Of a stretch of 64,000 bases of DNA, positions 34,887 to 47,404 are shown one piece after another (within the stretch, counting starts at the first letter, position 1; every line of letters begins with the position of its first letter). A model generated the notes under the pieces. That model was not told the DNA's origin, made no database searches, and saw nothing but the letters and a program-made list of their open reading frames with translations. The translations under genes and the position numbers were made by a program. Origin of the DNA: CAJFUR01 sp904420575. Lineage in GTDB: Bacteria > Actinomycetota > Coriobacteriia > Coriobacteriales > Eggerthellaceae. The DNA is taken from contig OZ221973.1 of the NCBI GenBank assembly GCA_965119745.1, positions 3,220,450-3,284,449 of the forward strand, given 5' to 3'.

Positions 34887-35489
34887 TCACGATACGTTCT
34901 CTAAGATCTGAGCGGCGCGGCGTTTGAGCGCCCCGCGGCCGTTCGCGGCGTCGAATTTCATGCGAGCCGCCAGCTCCCCCTTCACGCGCGAGGAAAGCGA
35001 GCCGGCCGAAAAGTCGACGACGGCGACGAGCATGTCCTGGAATTCCATATCGCCATGGTAGCATTGGATGCCTTCGTCGATGAGCGGCCACACACGCTCC
35101 GAGCGGTTTTCGGTCGTGGCGCCCAGACGGCAGAGAAACCGCATGGCTGCCAACCTGACCGGGCCGCTCTCTTCGTCGAACAATGCCGTCTCCGCTCCAG
35201 GGACCGCCTTGTCGCACACGCGGGAGTCGAATTCGACCAGACCCGTCAGCACGTCCAGGCATTCCCAACGAGTCTGCGCTTCAGGCCGGTTGAGCGCGTC
35301 CACCAGTTCCGTGCCGTACGGCACCAAGGCGTCCGGACGCTCCTTCGCCACCGCGGCCAACACCTGCGCCGCATTCTGGCGCGTCCGCCGCGATCCGCCT
35401 GACAACGCCTCGATCAGTTCCGCAAGCTTGCTCCCGTCGTGCAGCGCCTCGTCAGCCACGCTTTTCACGTCCTGCGTTCTTTCACTCAC
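34887..35489 (-). CDS. HEAT-repeat-like helical protein
   Basis: A 200-residue all-helical protein. Repeating helix pairs are visible (RTRQNAAQVLAAVAKERPDA, RWECLDVLTGLVEF, PVRLAAMRFLCRLGA, FQDMLVAVVDFSAGS), as in HEAT/ARM scaffolds. It ends with the basic helix ALKRRAAQILENVS. I chose the GTG at 35489, which has AGAGGA at proper distance; the frame extends further but runs into the rRNA terminators. A -10 TATACT lies at 35545-35540. acnA follows after 15 bases. It is probably a protein-binding adaptor; no specific role can be claimed. Confidence 0.7.
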   Translation of the reverse strand: MSERTQDVKSVADEALHDGSKLAELIEALSGGSRRTRQNAAQVLAAVAKERPDALVPYGTELVDALNRPEAQTRWECLDVLTGLVEFDSRVCDKAVPGAETALFDEESGPVRLAAMRFLCRLGATTENRSERVWPLIDEGIQCYHGDMEFQDMLVAVVDFSAGSLSSRVKGELAARMKFDAANGRGALKRRAAQILENVS

Positions 35490-35615
35490 GAATGATTCCT
35501 CTCTGGCAGGGGAAAACCAAGATATACGTGTTATTTGACAGTATACCCGTCCGAAAAAGACCGGTCTGAACCCCGCAGAGAATAAACACGTTCGAAACCA
35601 GGGGAAAAGGAAACA

Positions 35616-35647
35616 GGGCCCCGGGGGCGACTGCGCCCCCGGGGCCC
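35616..35647 (-). terminator. rRNA operon terminator, distal
   Basis: GGGCCCCGGGGGCG (35616-35629) and CGCCCCCGGGGCCC (35634-35647) form a 14-bp stem with a 4-base loop. On the minus strand it is followed by TGTTTCCTTTTCC. Confidence 0.85.
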
Positions 35648-35657
35648 CGCAAACGCC

Positions 35658-35684
35658 GCAGGGCCGCCCGGCGGGCGGCCCTGC
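35658..35684 (-). terminator. rRNA operon terminator, proximal
   Basis: GCAGGGCCGCCC (35658-35669) and GGGCGGCCCTGC (35673-35684) form a 12-bp stem with a 3-base loop, about 20 bases after the 5S gene. It has no T-run; together with the distal hairpin it forms a tandem stop. Confidence 0.75.
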
Positions 35685-35704
35685 GAAAAGGAAAGCATCC
35701 TCCA

Positions 35705-35820
35705 TGGGCGCGACGTCCTGTCCTCCCGCGGCCTTGCGCCGCAGTACTCTCGGCGATGGGGGGCTTAACTGCCGGGTTCGGAATGGGGCCGGGTGATCCC
35801 CCCCTCCGTGGTCGCGCCCA
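35705..35820 (-). rRNA. rrf: 5S ribosomal RNA
   Basis: About 116 bases on the minus strand. The ends are complementary (TGGGCGCGAC at the 5' end, GTCGCGCCCA at the 3' end). The interior has the 5S consensus CCCATTCCGAACCCGGCAGT followed by TAAGC, with CGCCGAGAGTACTGC beyond it. It is the last gene of the rRNA operon, about 110 bases after 23S. Confidence 0.95.
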
Positions 35821-35933
35821 TGGGGGATGCTCCCATGGGACTTCTCGTCCCGCCAGGGGCCTTCCGGGCCGCCCTGGCGTCCGCATGCGCGCGACATCGC
35901 GTGGCGCCCTCCCGCGAGAGGAGGAGCCTCGTG

Positions 35934-40706
<4,773 letters not shown>

Positions 40707-41178
40707 CGAACGGCCCCTCGCGGGGCCGGCTTCTCTTGGATGCTTGGTTCTGGTAAAGCTCTGTTGTCCGTTTCGCCGCCTCCCCTGCCCGGCTGGGTCG
40801 GGTGGCGGCGGGGTCCGTCTGGCTTGTTTATCCATCCATGATTCGTTTCCGCAGTATCCGGTTTTCAAGGTTCCCGCAGGGCCCCTCGGGCCCTGCCCGC
40901 GCCCGCTCTCGGCGAGACGCGCAAGGAGACATATTACCTTCCCGTCACCCTCCCGTCAAGCACTTTTTTCCGTTTCCGGGAAAAAGTTTTCCGGGGAGGA
41001 AGCTCGTGCCTGTTCAAAAACCAGTTCTGAACGCAGCCTTTGCTTGATGACGTCCCGCGCGCTCCTCGAACGCGGGTTTAGTATAATACTGGTAACCGGG
41101 GATGCGCGCAAGGGTCAATCGCGAAAAACTTTGATAATTTTTTACCTTGCTCGTCAGGGTTGAATTAACGGCTCATGA
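40707..41178 (-). other. rRNA leader and upstream region
   Basis: No gene. On the minus strand it holds the rRNA promoter (41111-41083), a long leader with a perfect hairpin GCAGGGCCC/GGGCCCTGC (40876-40884 and 40888-40896), and a boxA-like CCTTGAAAACC at about 40870-40860. BoxA elements support antitermination in rRNA operons. The end of the anti-sigma gene follows at 41179. Confidence 0.6.
41083..41111 (-). promoter_or_regulatory. rRNA operon promoter
   Basis: On the minus strand -35 TTGCGC (41111-41106) and -10 TATTAT (41088-41083) are 17 bases apart, with an overlapping alternative -10 TATACT. The region upstream is AT-rich (AAAAAATTATCAAAGTTTTT near 41141-41122), resembling an UP element. 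The start site would lie about 370 bases before 16S. Confidence 0.55.
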
Positions 41179-42162
41179 TCAGCCTTGGTTGCCATGCCTT
41201 CCTTGCCCGTTCTGACCTGCCCCATGACGTCCGGCATGGTCGTCCGAGGCATCTCTGTGGCCTTTTCCTGACATGTCGTCGACGGCGGAACCGTCGGCGT
41301 CGTCTTCATCCTGGGGGAACGCGCCCTCCGTTTCCTCGTCGGCGCAGGCGTCAAGACGGTCGCGCAGCTCGCGCATGCTCAGATGCGAGCACTCCTCCAA
41401 CGTGACGTCGGGATCGCATGCCATGAGCTCGAGGGCTGCGCGGTAGCGGCCGACGCCCATGCCCGCTTCGTGCGCGGCATGCCACTCATCGTCGTCTGCC
41501 GCATGGCACGAGCCCTTGCAGGGAAGCGTGCTTAGGCAGGTGTTGCTGGCCGCCTCCAGCTTTTGTGCCTGGGCTTCGTCGTCGCACGCGATGTTTATCT
41601 CTATATAGGAGTCGGTCGACACGAAGGAAGCGAACGCCTCGCTGGCCGTGAGCCTGTCCATAGCGGCATCGTAGCCCTCTCCCACCAGCGGCACGCTTTC
41701 CAGCAGCGCACGCCCGTCCTCGTTGACCCCGCGCGCCGCCACCACCGTGTCGAACCGGTTGACCTCCAGTTCGATGGAAGGGTTCACGTCAAGGCTCACG
41801 AAGGCGGTCGGCTCGGCGTACCAGCGATAGCCGCCGAAGCCCACGGCCGCAAGCGCCAGGCAGGCCGCAAGCGCCCAGGCCGTCCTCTTCCAAGCCACCA
41901 TGCGCCCGCGCTTGCGCGGCGCGGCGCCCGCACGGCGGCCGTCGGCTTCGCCGCCCATCGGCCCACACTCGACGCGCTCGGCAGGACTCGCCTGGGGCGC
42001 AGGGGCCTGTGCGCAAGCGATTTCGACGTCCTGGACACGCTGGGAGGCCGCTGCCTCACGCGCGCGCTCGCGCTCGATGGCTTCCAGGGTACGGGCGTTC
42101 AGGCCGGGGGGGACCGTCAAGGCATCGAAGGACACGCGAACGCGGTTCTCGAGGTCGTTCAT
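41179..42162 (-). CDS. RsgI-like membrane anti-sigma factor
   Basis: A 327-residue single-pass membrane protein. Residues 1-90 are cytoplasmic (MNDLENRVRVSFDALTVPPG at the start) and would bind the sigma factor. A helix lies at about 93-112, followed by the RsgI-type external domain FVSLDVNPSIELEVNRFDTV (121-140). Further on there are several cysteines (SNTCLSTLPCKGSCH) and a long Asp/Gly/His-rich tail (DDMSGKGHRDASDDHAGRHG). The ATG overlaps the stop of the sigma gene and follows AAGGAGG. It probably holds the ECF sigma factor inactive until an envelope signal. The His/Asp tail hints at metal binding, which is inference. Confidence 0.82.
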   Translation of the reverse strand: MNDLENRVRVSFDALTVPPGLNARTLEAIERERAREAAASQRVQDVEIACAQAPAPQASPAERVECGPMGGEADGRRAGAAPRKRGRMVAWKRTAWALAACLALAAVGFGGYRWYAEPTAFVSLDVNPSIELEVNRFDTVVAARGVNEDGRALLESVPLVGEGYDAAMDRLTASEAFASFVSTDSYIEINIACDDEAQAQKLEAASNTCLSTLPCKGSCHAADDDEWHAAHEAGMGVGRYRAALELMACDPDVTLEECSHLSMRELRDRLDACADEETEGAFPQDEDDADGSAVDDMSGKGHRDASDDHAGRHGAGQNGQGRHGNQG

Positions 42163-42650
42163 GACAGCGCCTCCTTCAGCTGCTTCTTGCCGCGCGCGAT
42201 CCACGAATACACGGTGTTGACGGGAGCGCCGAGCATCTTCGCTATCTCGGGAGCGGAATACCCTTCGTACAGGGACAGATAGACCGGGGTGCGGGGAGGG
42301 TCGGAAAGCGAGTGCAGGACGTCCACCACGTCGCTCGCGAACGATGCGGGCTGACAGAGGGGGTCGGGTGCGGCCGGGCTGTCGTCGAGCGCGCCTTCGT
42401 CGAGCGGGGCGCATCGGCGGCTCGCCGCCTTCAGCATGTCCTTGCACACGTTGGTGGCGACGCGGATGAGCCAGGCCTTGCGGTGCTCCTCGTCGTTGAA
42501 GCGCGCGTCTTCGGCGAGGGCGTACTTCAGGAACGTCTCCTGATAGGCGTCCTCGGCATCGGGAGACGAACGGAAATAGAGGGCGCAGGCACGCCAGACG
42601 GCGTTGCCATGCGCCTCGAGCGCACTCGCTATGTCCTCGGACGCCCGCAT
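42159..42650 (-). CDS. ECF-type RNA polymerase sigma factor
   Basis: A 163-residue sigma factor with region 2 (about residues 12-78, DAEDAYQETFLKYAL and KAWLIRVATNVCKDML) and region 4 (about 108-160, YLSLYEGYSAPEIAKMLG then APVNTVYSWIARGKKQLKEA). The linker is short, as in ECF sigma factors. The ATGA overlap with the RsgI-like gene shows a sigma/anti-sigma pair. It follows the Cys-rich secreted protein gene by 39 bases, so all three are likely one operon. The signal sensed is unknown. Confidence 0.92.
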   Translation of the reverse strand: MRASEDIASALEAHGNAVWRACALYFRSSPDAEDAYQETFLKYALAEDARFNDEEHRKAWLIRVATNVCKDMLKAASRRCAPLDEGALDDSPAAPDPLCQPASFASDVVDVLHSLSDPPRTPVYLSLYEGYSAPEIAKMLGAPVNTVYSWIARGKKQLKEALS

Positions 42651-42689
42651 GCGGAAGCCGTCGAACCTCCCGTTCCGAAAGAGGCCGGG

Positions 42690-43223
42690 CTAGCGCCGGC
42701 AGCCGTACCCGTGGCCCATGCCATGGCCGGAGCCATAGCCCTTGCCGCAGCCGCCCTGACCGTAGCGGTCGCACACGCCGTCGCCGTCCTGGTCCACATA
42801 GCCGCCGCATGAACCCGCAGCGTTGCCGCAGGCGTCGCAGACGCCGTCGCCGTCGGCATCCGCATAGCCGGGGCAGGAGCCCTGCGCGCCGTCGCCACTC
42901 GCCGCAAAGCCGCCGCAGGAGTCGCACACGCCGTCGCCGTCGGCATCGACGTAACCGTTGCAGGAGGCTGCGCAGCCGGCCCCCTGAGAGCGGTTCTGCG
43001 CGCCGTCAAAGCAGCCGCGTCCGCAATGCGCCGCAGCCGTGGTCGCCAGATCGGCCATGGAGCCGCCGAGCGCCTCCGTCGCCTGGCACAGGGCGAAGCA
43101 CGCTCCGCGCGCCTGCCGCGCACCGTCTGCCGCTTGGCCGTAGCCTCCCGCAAACGCCAAGGCGGGCACGGCCAACGACACGAGCGCCACCGCCAAGGCC
43201 ACCGCCGCCAGTTTCTTCTTCAT
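42690..43223 (-). CDS. Secreted Cys-rich protein with Asp/Gly repeats
   Basis: A 177-residue protein with a clear signal peptide (MKKKLAAVALAVALVSLAVP, cleavage near residue 25). The mature part has paired cysteines and three near-identical repeats: YVDADGDGVCDSCG (91-104), YADADGDGVCDACG (120-133) and YVDQDGDGVCDRYG (142-155). DxDxDG is a calcium-binding-loop pattern, as in EF-hands and thrombospondin-3 repeats. The tail is Gly/His-rich (GYGSGHGMGHGYGCRR). It heads the operon with the ECF sigma and anti-sigma factors, so it may be the signal sensor or the main product of that regulon. Calcium or other metal binding is inference. Confidence 0.8.
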   Translation of the reverse strand: MKKKLAAVALAVALVSLAVPALAFAGGYGQAADGARQARGACFALCQATEALGGSMADLATTAAAHCGRGCFDGAQNRSQGAGCAASCNGYVDADGDGVCDSCGGFAASGDGAQGSCPGYADADGDGVCDACGNAAGSCGGYVDQDGDGVCDRYGQGGCGKGYGSGHGMGHGYGCRR

Positions 43224-43505
43224 CTTTCGTTCCTTTCAACGTCGTCGGTTTCGATGCTTTCACCTACAACACGATCGGGCGACGCGTATCCTTGCAACGA
43301 TTTTCGAAAAACTTCTGCGGCGGCCGCGGGCCGCGCTCGCAGGATGACGGGCGGCCGAGACGGGCACGTATGCGGCCGGGCGGAAGGCGGGAGCCAGGCA
43401 AACGGCACGCAGCCGGGCGAATGGCGGCCGTCAACCACCTGCGCAGGGACGGGCGCATCGGGCGATGGGCGGCGACCAGAGAGACCGGCGCCGCCGCACC
43501 CCTCC

Positions 43506-44717
43506 TTACCTTATTCTGACGAACTTGCGCTTGCCCACCTGCAGGACGGCCCCGGCGATCCGAGCCGGGTCCACGTTGTAGGACTTCGCAGGCAGCGCCT
43601 CGCCGTCGATCTTCACGCCGCCGCCGTCGATGAGGCGCCGCGCTTCGCCGGAGCTCTGGGCGAGCCCGGCGTCGGCGATGATCTTCGCCAGATAGACCGT
43701 GCCCTCGTCGTTCGGTGCGAGGTCGGCCTCGAACTCGTCGATGTCGTCGGGAACCGCATGCTGCTTGAACACGAGGTCGAACTGGTCTTCGGCAGCGGCG
43801 GCGGCAGCCTCGTCGTGATAGGCCGCCACGATGTTTCTTGCCAGGGCGCGCTTGACCTTGTTGGGATGCAGCTCGTCGGCGGCAAGCCCGCGCTCTATCT
43901 CGTCGATCTCGTCGACCGGACAGGTGGACGCCAGCCGGTAGTATTTCGCCATGAGACCGTCGGGGATGGACATGACCTTGCCGAACATGTCGTCGGGCTC
44001 GTCGGTGAGGCCGATGTAGTTGCCGTAGCTCTTCGACATCTTCTGCACGCCGTCCGTGCCTTCGAGCAAAGGCAGCGTGAGGCACACCTGCGGCTCCATG
44101 CCCATCTTCTCCATGAGCTCGCGTCCGGCGAGCAGGTTGAACAGCTGGTCGGTGCCTCCCAGCTCCACGTCGGCATCGATGACGACCGAGTCGTAGGCCT
44201 GCATGAGCGGGTAAAGGAACTCGTGCAGGCTGATGGGGAGGTTCGAGGTGTAGCGGTTGTGGAAGTCGTCGCGCTCGAGGATGCGCGCCACCGTGAAGTT
44301 GCTGGCCAGCTTGAGCAGGCCCTCCATGTCAAGGGAGAGCAGCCATTCGGAGTTGTAGCGCAGCGTGGTCTTTTCGGGATCGAGGATTTTGAACGCCTGG
44401 TCGACGTAGGTCTGGGCGTTCGCCTTGATCTGTTCGGACGTGAGCTGCGGACGCGTGGAGTTGCGGCCCGAAGGGTCGCCGATGAGCGCGGTGCCGTCGC
44501 CGATGATGAGCGTGACGCCATGGCCGAGGTCCTGGAACTGGCGGAGCTTGCGCAGCGGCACGGCATGGCCCAGGTGGATGTCGGGAGCCGTGGGATCCAC
44601 GCCCAGCTTGATGTTGAGCGGCTTGCCGCGCTTGAGCTTCTCGAGCAAGGCGGCTTCGGGCACGATCTGCGCGGCGCCGGAAGCGATGATGTGCAGTTGT
44701 TCTTCGGGAGCAAGCAT
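43506..44717 (-). CDS. tyrS: Tyrosyl-tRNA synthetase
   Basis: A 403-residue class I synthetase that charges tRNA(Tyr). HLGH (48-51) is the HIGH motif, KMSKS is at 226-230, and GGTDQLFNLL (187-196) belongs to the tyrosine pocket. A C-terminal S4 RNA-binding domain (about 340-403, with SGEARRLIDGGGVKIDG) is complete. The ATG at 44717 follows AGGAAAGAGAG. A possible -10 TAGAAT is at 44758-44753. No T-box leader is visible upstream. Confidence 0.97.
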   Translation of the reverse strand: MLAPEEQLHIIASGAAQIVPEAALLEKLKRGKPLNIKLGVDPTAPDIHLGHAVPLRKLRQFQDLGHGVTLIIGDGTALIGDPSGRNSTRPQLTSEQIKANAQTYVDQAFKILDPEKTTLRYNSEWLLSLDMEGLLKLASNFTVARILERDDFHNRYTSNLPISLHEFLYPLMQAYDSVVIDADVELGGTDQLFNLLAGRELMEKMGMEPQVCLTLPLLEGTDGVQKMSKSYGNYIGLTDEPDDMFGKVMSIPDGLMAKYYRLASTCPVDEIDEIERGLAADELHPNKVKRALARNIVAAYHDEAAAAAAEDQFDLVFKQHAVPDDIDEFEADLAPNDEGTVYLAKIIADAGLAQSSGEARRLIDGGGVKIDGEALPAKSYNVDPARIAGAVLQVGKRKFVRIR

Positions 44718-44824
44718 CGTTCTCTCTTTCCTTACCTTATATGGTGGTGCGCATTCTAGCATATCGCATGCGGACGCACATCGGTCGGCGAGCCCGCCAC
44801 AGCCAGTCCGTCAGGCCGACGGGG

Positions 44825-47341
44825 CTACTGGACCCCGCGGAAGAGGTGCCCGGTGGTGGTGCCCGGCATCTTCCCCACGGCATTGCCGTCGTTTTGGGCC
44901 ACGGCGAGCGCCCGCTTGGCGCGGCCGACGGCCTGGGCCGCCTCTTCCCCGTTCATGAGCGTGGTGTCCACCAAGAACGAGGACACGCCGGCAGCCAGAA
45001 GCTCGGGCAGGGCCGACGCCACGTCGAGCGCCACGCTGTTGTACAGGTGGCTGCGGCCCAGCGCATCGGTGACCACCGGGAACTCGAAGTCCTTGCGGTC
45101 GCGCAGGTAGTGGGGACTCTTACGGCGGGCGCATGCGTCGCAGCGCTCGTCGCACGGGCCCTGGCTCATGAGCAGGCAGTGCTCGGTGACCATGAGCTCC
45201 TGCGCGCCGATGACGAACAGCCCCAGCTCCACCGGGGCATCGTGCGCCAGCTCTTTGATCTGCGCCAAGGTCAGTTCGGGCGAAAGCCACACGCGCGTTG
45301 CGCCGAAGTCGGCCGCCTGCTCGAGCGAAAGCCGGTTCGTAAGCGGGACGTGCGGTCCCACGTCGAAGGGAAGGCCGCGTTCGGCCGCCTGCTGCAGGGC
45401 GCCCAGGCTGTCCACGAACACCGGCCGGTCGGCGCCTACCGAGCGCCAGGGATCGAAGCCCACGACGGCTTCCCGGGCGGGAGGCACGGGGTCGTGCTCC
45501 ACCACCGGCAGCGCGATGAGGCACTGCTTGGGATAGCCGGCCTGTTCGGCCGTTTCCGAATGTTGGCCGGCGATGACGGCCTCGCCGCGCCGGTAGTTGA
45601 GGGCCGGCACGAAGACGAGGTCGGCGCCCGAGCGCTTGGCCGCGCGGGCGCACACCGGGTTCGTCGCCAGGGCGGCGATGCGGCAGCCGCGCGGGCGGGC
45701 GGGCGGGCGTGGCGGACGGGCGCTCACGCGCGGAAGCACGCGATCCTCGTCGGAGGCGAGCAGGCGGCGGGTCAGGTCGTCGAGGGCCTGTGCGCGCACC
45801 TGATGGAGCTGCGAGAACCCGATGCCCACGCCCTCGTCCACGTCCACGGAGAGCGAGACGATGCGGTACGGGGTGGAGCCCAGACGGTCGATATGGGCGC
45901 GCACGTCGGCGGCGTCGACTGCCTTCGTGCGCGCCGGCTCGACCACGCACCCCTCGGCGGCGCCTTCCACGCGAATGCCCGCCAGGCGCTCTTCCAGACG
46001 CGCCGCGATGCGGGCTTCCACGCCCTCCACGGACGCCGAGGCGGCCGGCGCGAACGTCACGCGCACCGGCTCGCCGAGCCTCACCGCGACCGTCCCCTCC
46101 ACCGGGACGTGCGGCGCCCGCAGGTCGTCGACGTAGGCCGCCTCGGCGCTGCGCACGCGGAAGACGCGGTCGCCTGCGCGCACGGAACGGGCCGCACGCG
46201 CGTCCAGAGGCACGCGCGTGCGGCCTGAGCCGTCGCGCTCCGGCGTTCCCAGCGTCTGGGCCACATGCCCCTTGCCCGTCCAGAACTCCAGCACGTCCCC
46301 TTCGACCAGCCTGCGCTCGTGGGCTATCAGCGCCTCGCCTTTGCGCACGTCGGCGACGCGGCCGACGAAGGCCCCGCGGTTGTTCGGACGCTGGTAGCTC
46401 ATGACGTCGTTGCCGCGGGCGCCTTCCAGGTACGCCGTGGTGAAGCCACGCGAGAACGCCTCCTCCAGCGAGCGGCGCTCTTCGGCGGTGGCGTGCACGG
46501 ACGCGCGGCCGCCTTCGTCCTTGGCGGCAAGCGTCCGGTCGAGGACGGCGCGGTAGGCGGCGGTGACGGCCTGGACGTATTCGGGCGACTTCATGCGCCC
46601 CTCTATCTTGAGCGACGCCACGCCCGCCCCCACGAGCGCAGGCACCAGGTCGATGGCGCACAGGTCCTGCAGGGACAGCAGGTGGTCGCCGGGAGACGGG
46701 AGCGCCTTGTGCAGCGCGCGGTTGCGCAGCTCGTAGGGAAGCCGGCACGCCTGGGCGCACAGGCCGCGGTTGGCCGAACGACCTCCGATCAGCGACGACA
46801 TGAAACACTGGCCCGAATAGCACACGCACAGCGCGCCGTGCGCGAACGTCTCCACTTCCAGGCCCTCCTCCTCGGCCGCACGCACGAGGGCGGCCACCTC
46901 GGGCAGCGAGAGCTCGCGCGCGAGCGTCACGCGCCGGGCGCCCAAGCGGGCGGCGGCCCGCACGCCGGCGGCGTTATGGACGTTCATCTGCGTGGACACG
47001 TGCAGGCGCGCCTCGGGCAGGGCGCGCGCCAGCTCGCCCGCCACGCCGACGTCCTGCACGATGAACGCGTCGGCTCCCGCGCGATAGGCCTGGCGCGCGC
47101 ACTCGAGCGCCTCGTCCGCCTCGCCGGGAAGCACGGCCGTGTTGAGCGCGACGTACACGCGCACGCCGCGCAGATGCGCGTAGGAGGCCGCCTCCTTCAG
47201 GTCGCCAACCGTGAAGTTGTCGGCGCCGCGGCGCGCGTTGAACGACTCGAGCCCGACGTACACCGCGTCGGCTCCTGCGCGCACCGCCGCCCGCAACGCC
47301 GCCGCGTTGCCCGCCGGCGCCAGAAGTTCCACTTTATGCAT
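44825..47341 (-). CDS. U32 family protein with DUF3656 domain (RlhA-like)
   Basis: An 838-residue protein. It starts with the U32 barrel (VELLAPAGNAAALRAAVRAG, DAVYVGLESFNAR) and has the U32 signature CYSGQCFMSSLIGGRSANRG followed by LCAQAC, whose cysteines probably hold an iron-sulfur cluster. DUF3656 spans roughly residues 370-520. A second U32-like half closes with CDACARRKSPHYLRDR. Relatives include RlhA, which hydroxylates cytidine in 23S rRNA, so RNA modification is more likely than proteolysis. It is monocistronic and divergent from the PASTA-bearing PBP gene. Confidence 0.85.
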   Translation of the reverse strand: MHKVELLAPAGNAAALRAAVRAGADAVYVGLESFNARRGADNFTVGDLKEAASYAHLRGVRVYVALNTAVLPGEADEALECARQAYRAGADAFIVQDVGVAGELARALPEARLHVSTQMNVHNAAGVRAAARLGARRVTLARELSLPEVAALVRAAEEEGLEVETFAHGALCVCYSGQCFMSSLIGGRSANRGLCAQACRLPYELRNRALHKALPSPGDHLLSLQDLCAIDLVPALVGAGVASLKIEGRMKSPEYVQAVTAAYRAVLDRTLAAKDEGGRASVHATAEERRSLEEAFSRGFTTAYLEGARGNDVMSYQRPNNRGAFVGRVADVRKGEALIAHERRLVEGDVLEFWTGKGHVAQTLGTPERDGSGRTRVPLDARAARSVRAGDRVFRVRSAEAAYVDDLRAPHVPVEGTVAVRLGEPVRVTFAPAASASVEGVEARIAARLEERLAGIRVEGAAEGCVVEPARTKAVDAADVRAHIDRLGSTPYRIVSLSVDVDEGVGIGFSQLHQVRAQALDDLTRRLLASDEDRVLPRVSARPPRPPARPRGCRIAALATNPVCARAAKRSGADLVFVPALNYRRGEAVIAGQHSETAEQAGYPKQCLIALPVVEHDPVPPAREAVVGFDPWRSVGADRPVFVDSLGALQQAAERGLPFDVGPHVPLTNRLSLEQAADFGATRVWLSPELTLAQIKELAHDAPVELGLFVIGAQELMVTEHCLLMSQGPCDERCDACARRKSPHYLRDRKDFEFPVVTDALGRSHLYNSVALDVASALPELLAAGVSSFLVDTTLMNGEEAAQAVGRAKRALAVAQNDGNAVGKMPGTTTGHLFRGVQ

Positions 47342-47404
47342 AAGCCTTGTGCCCCGTTCCTCAAATGTTTCCCGTTCGTGGTTTCATGGTAGTATAGTCG
47401 AATC

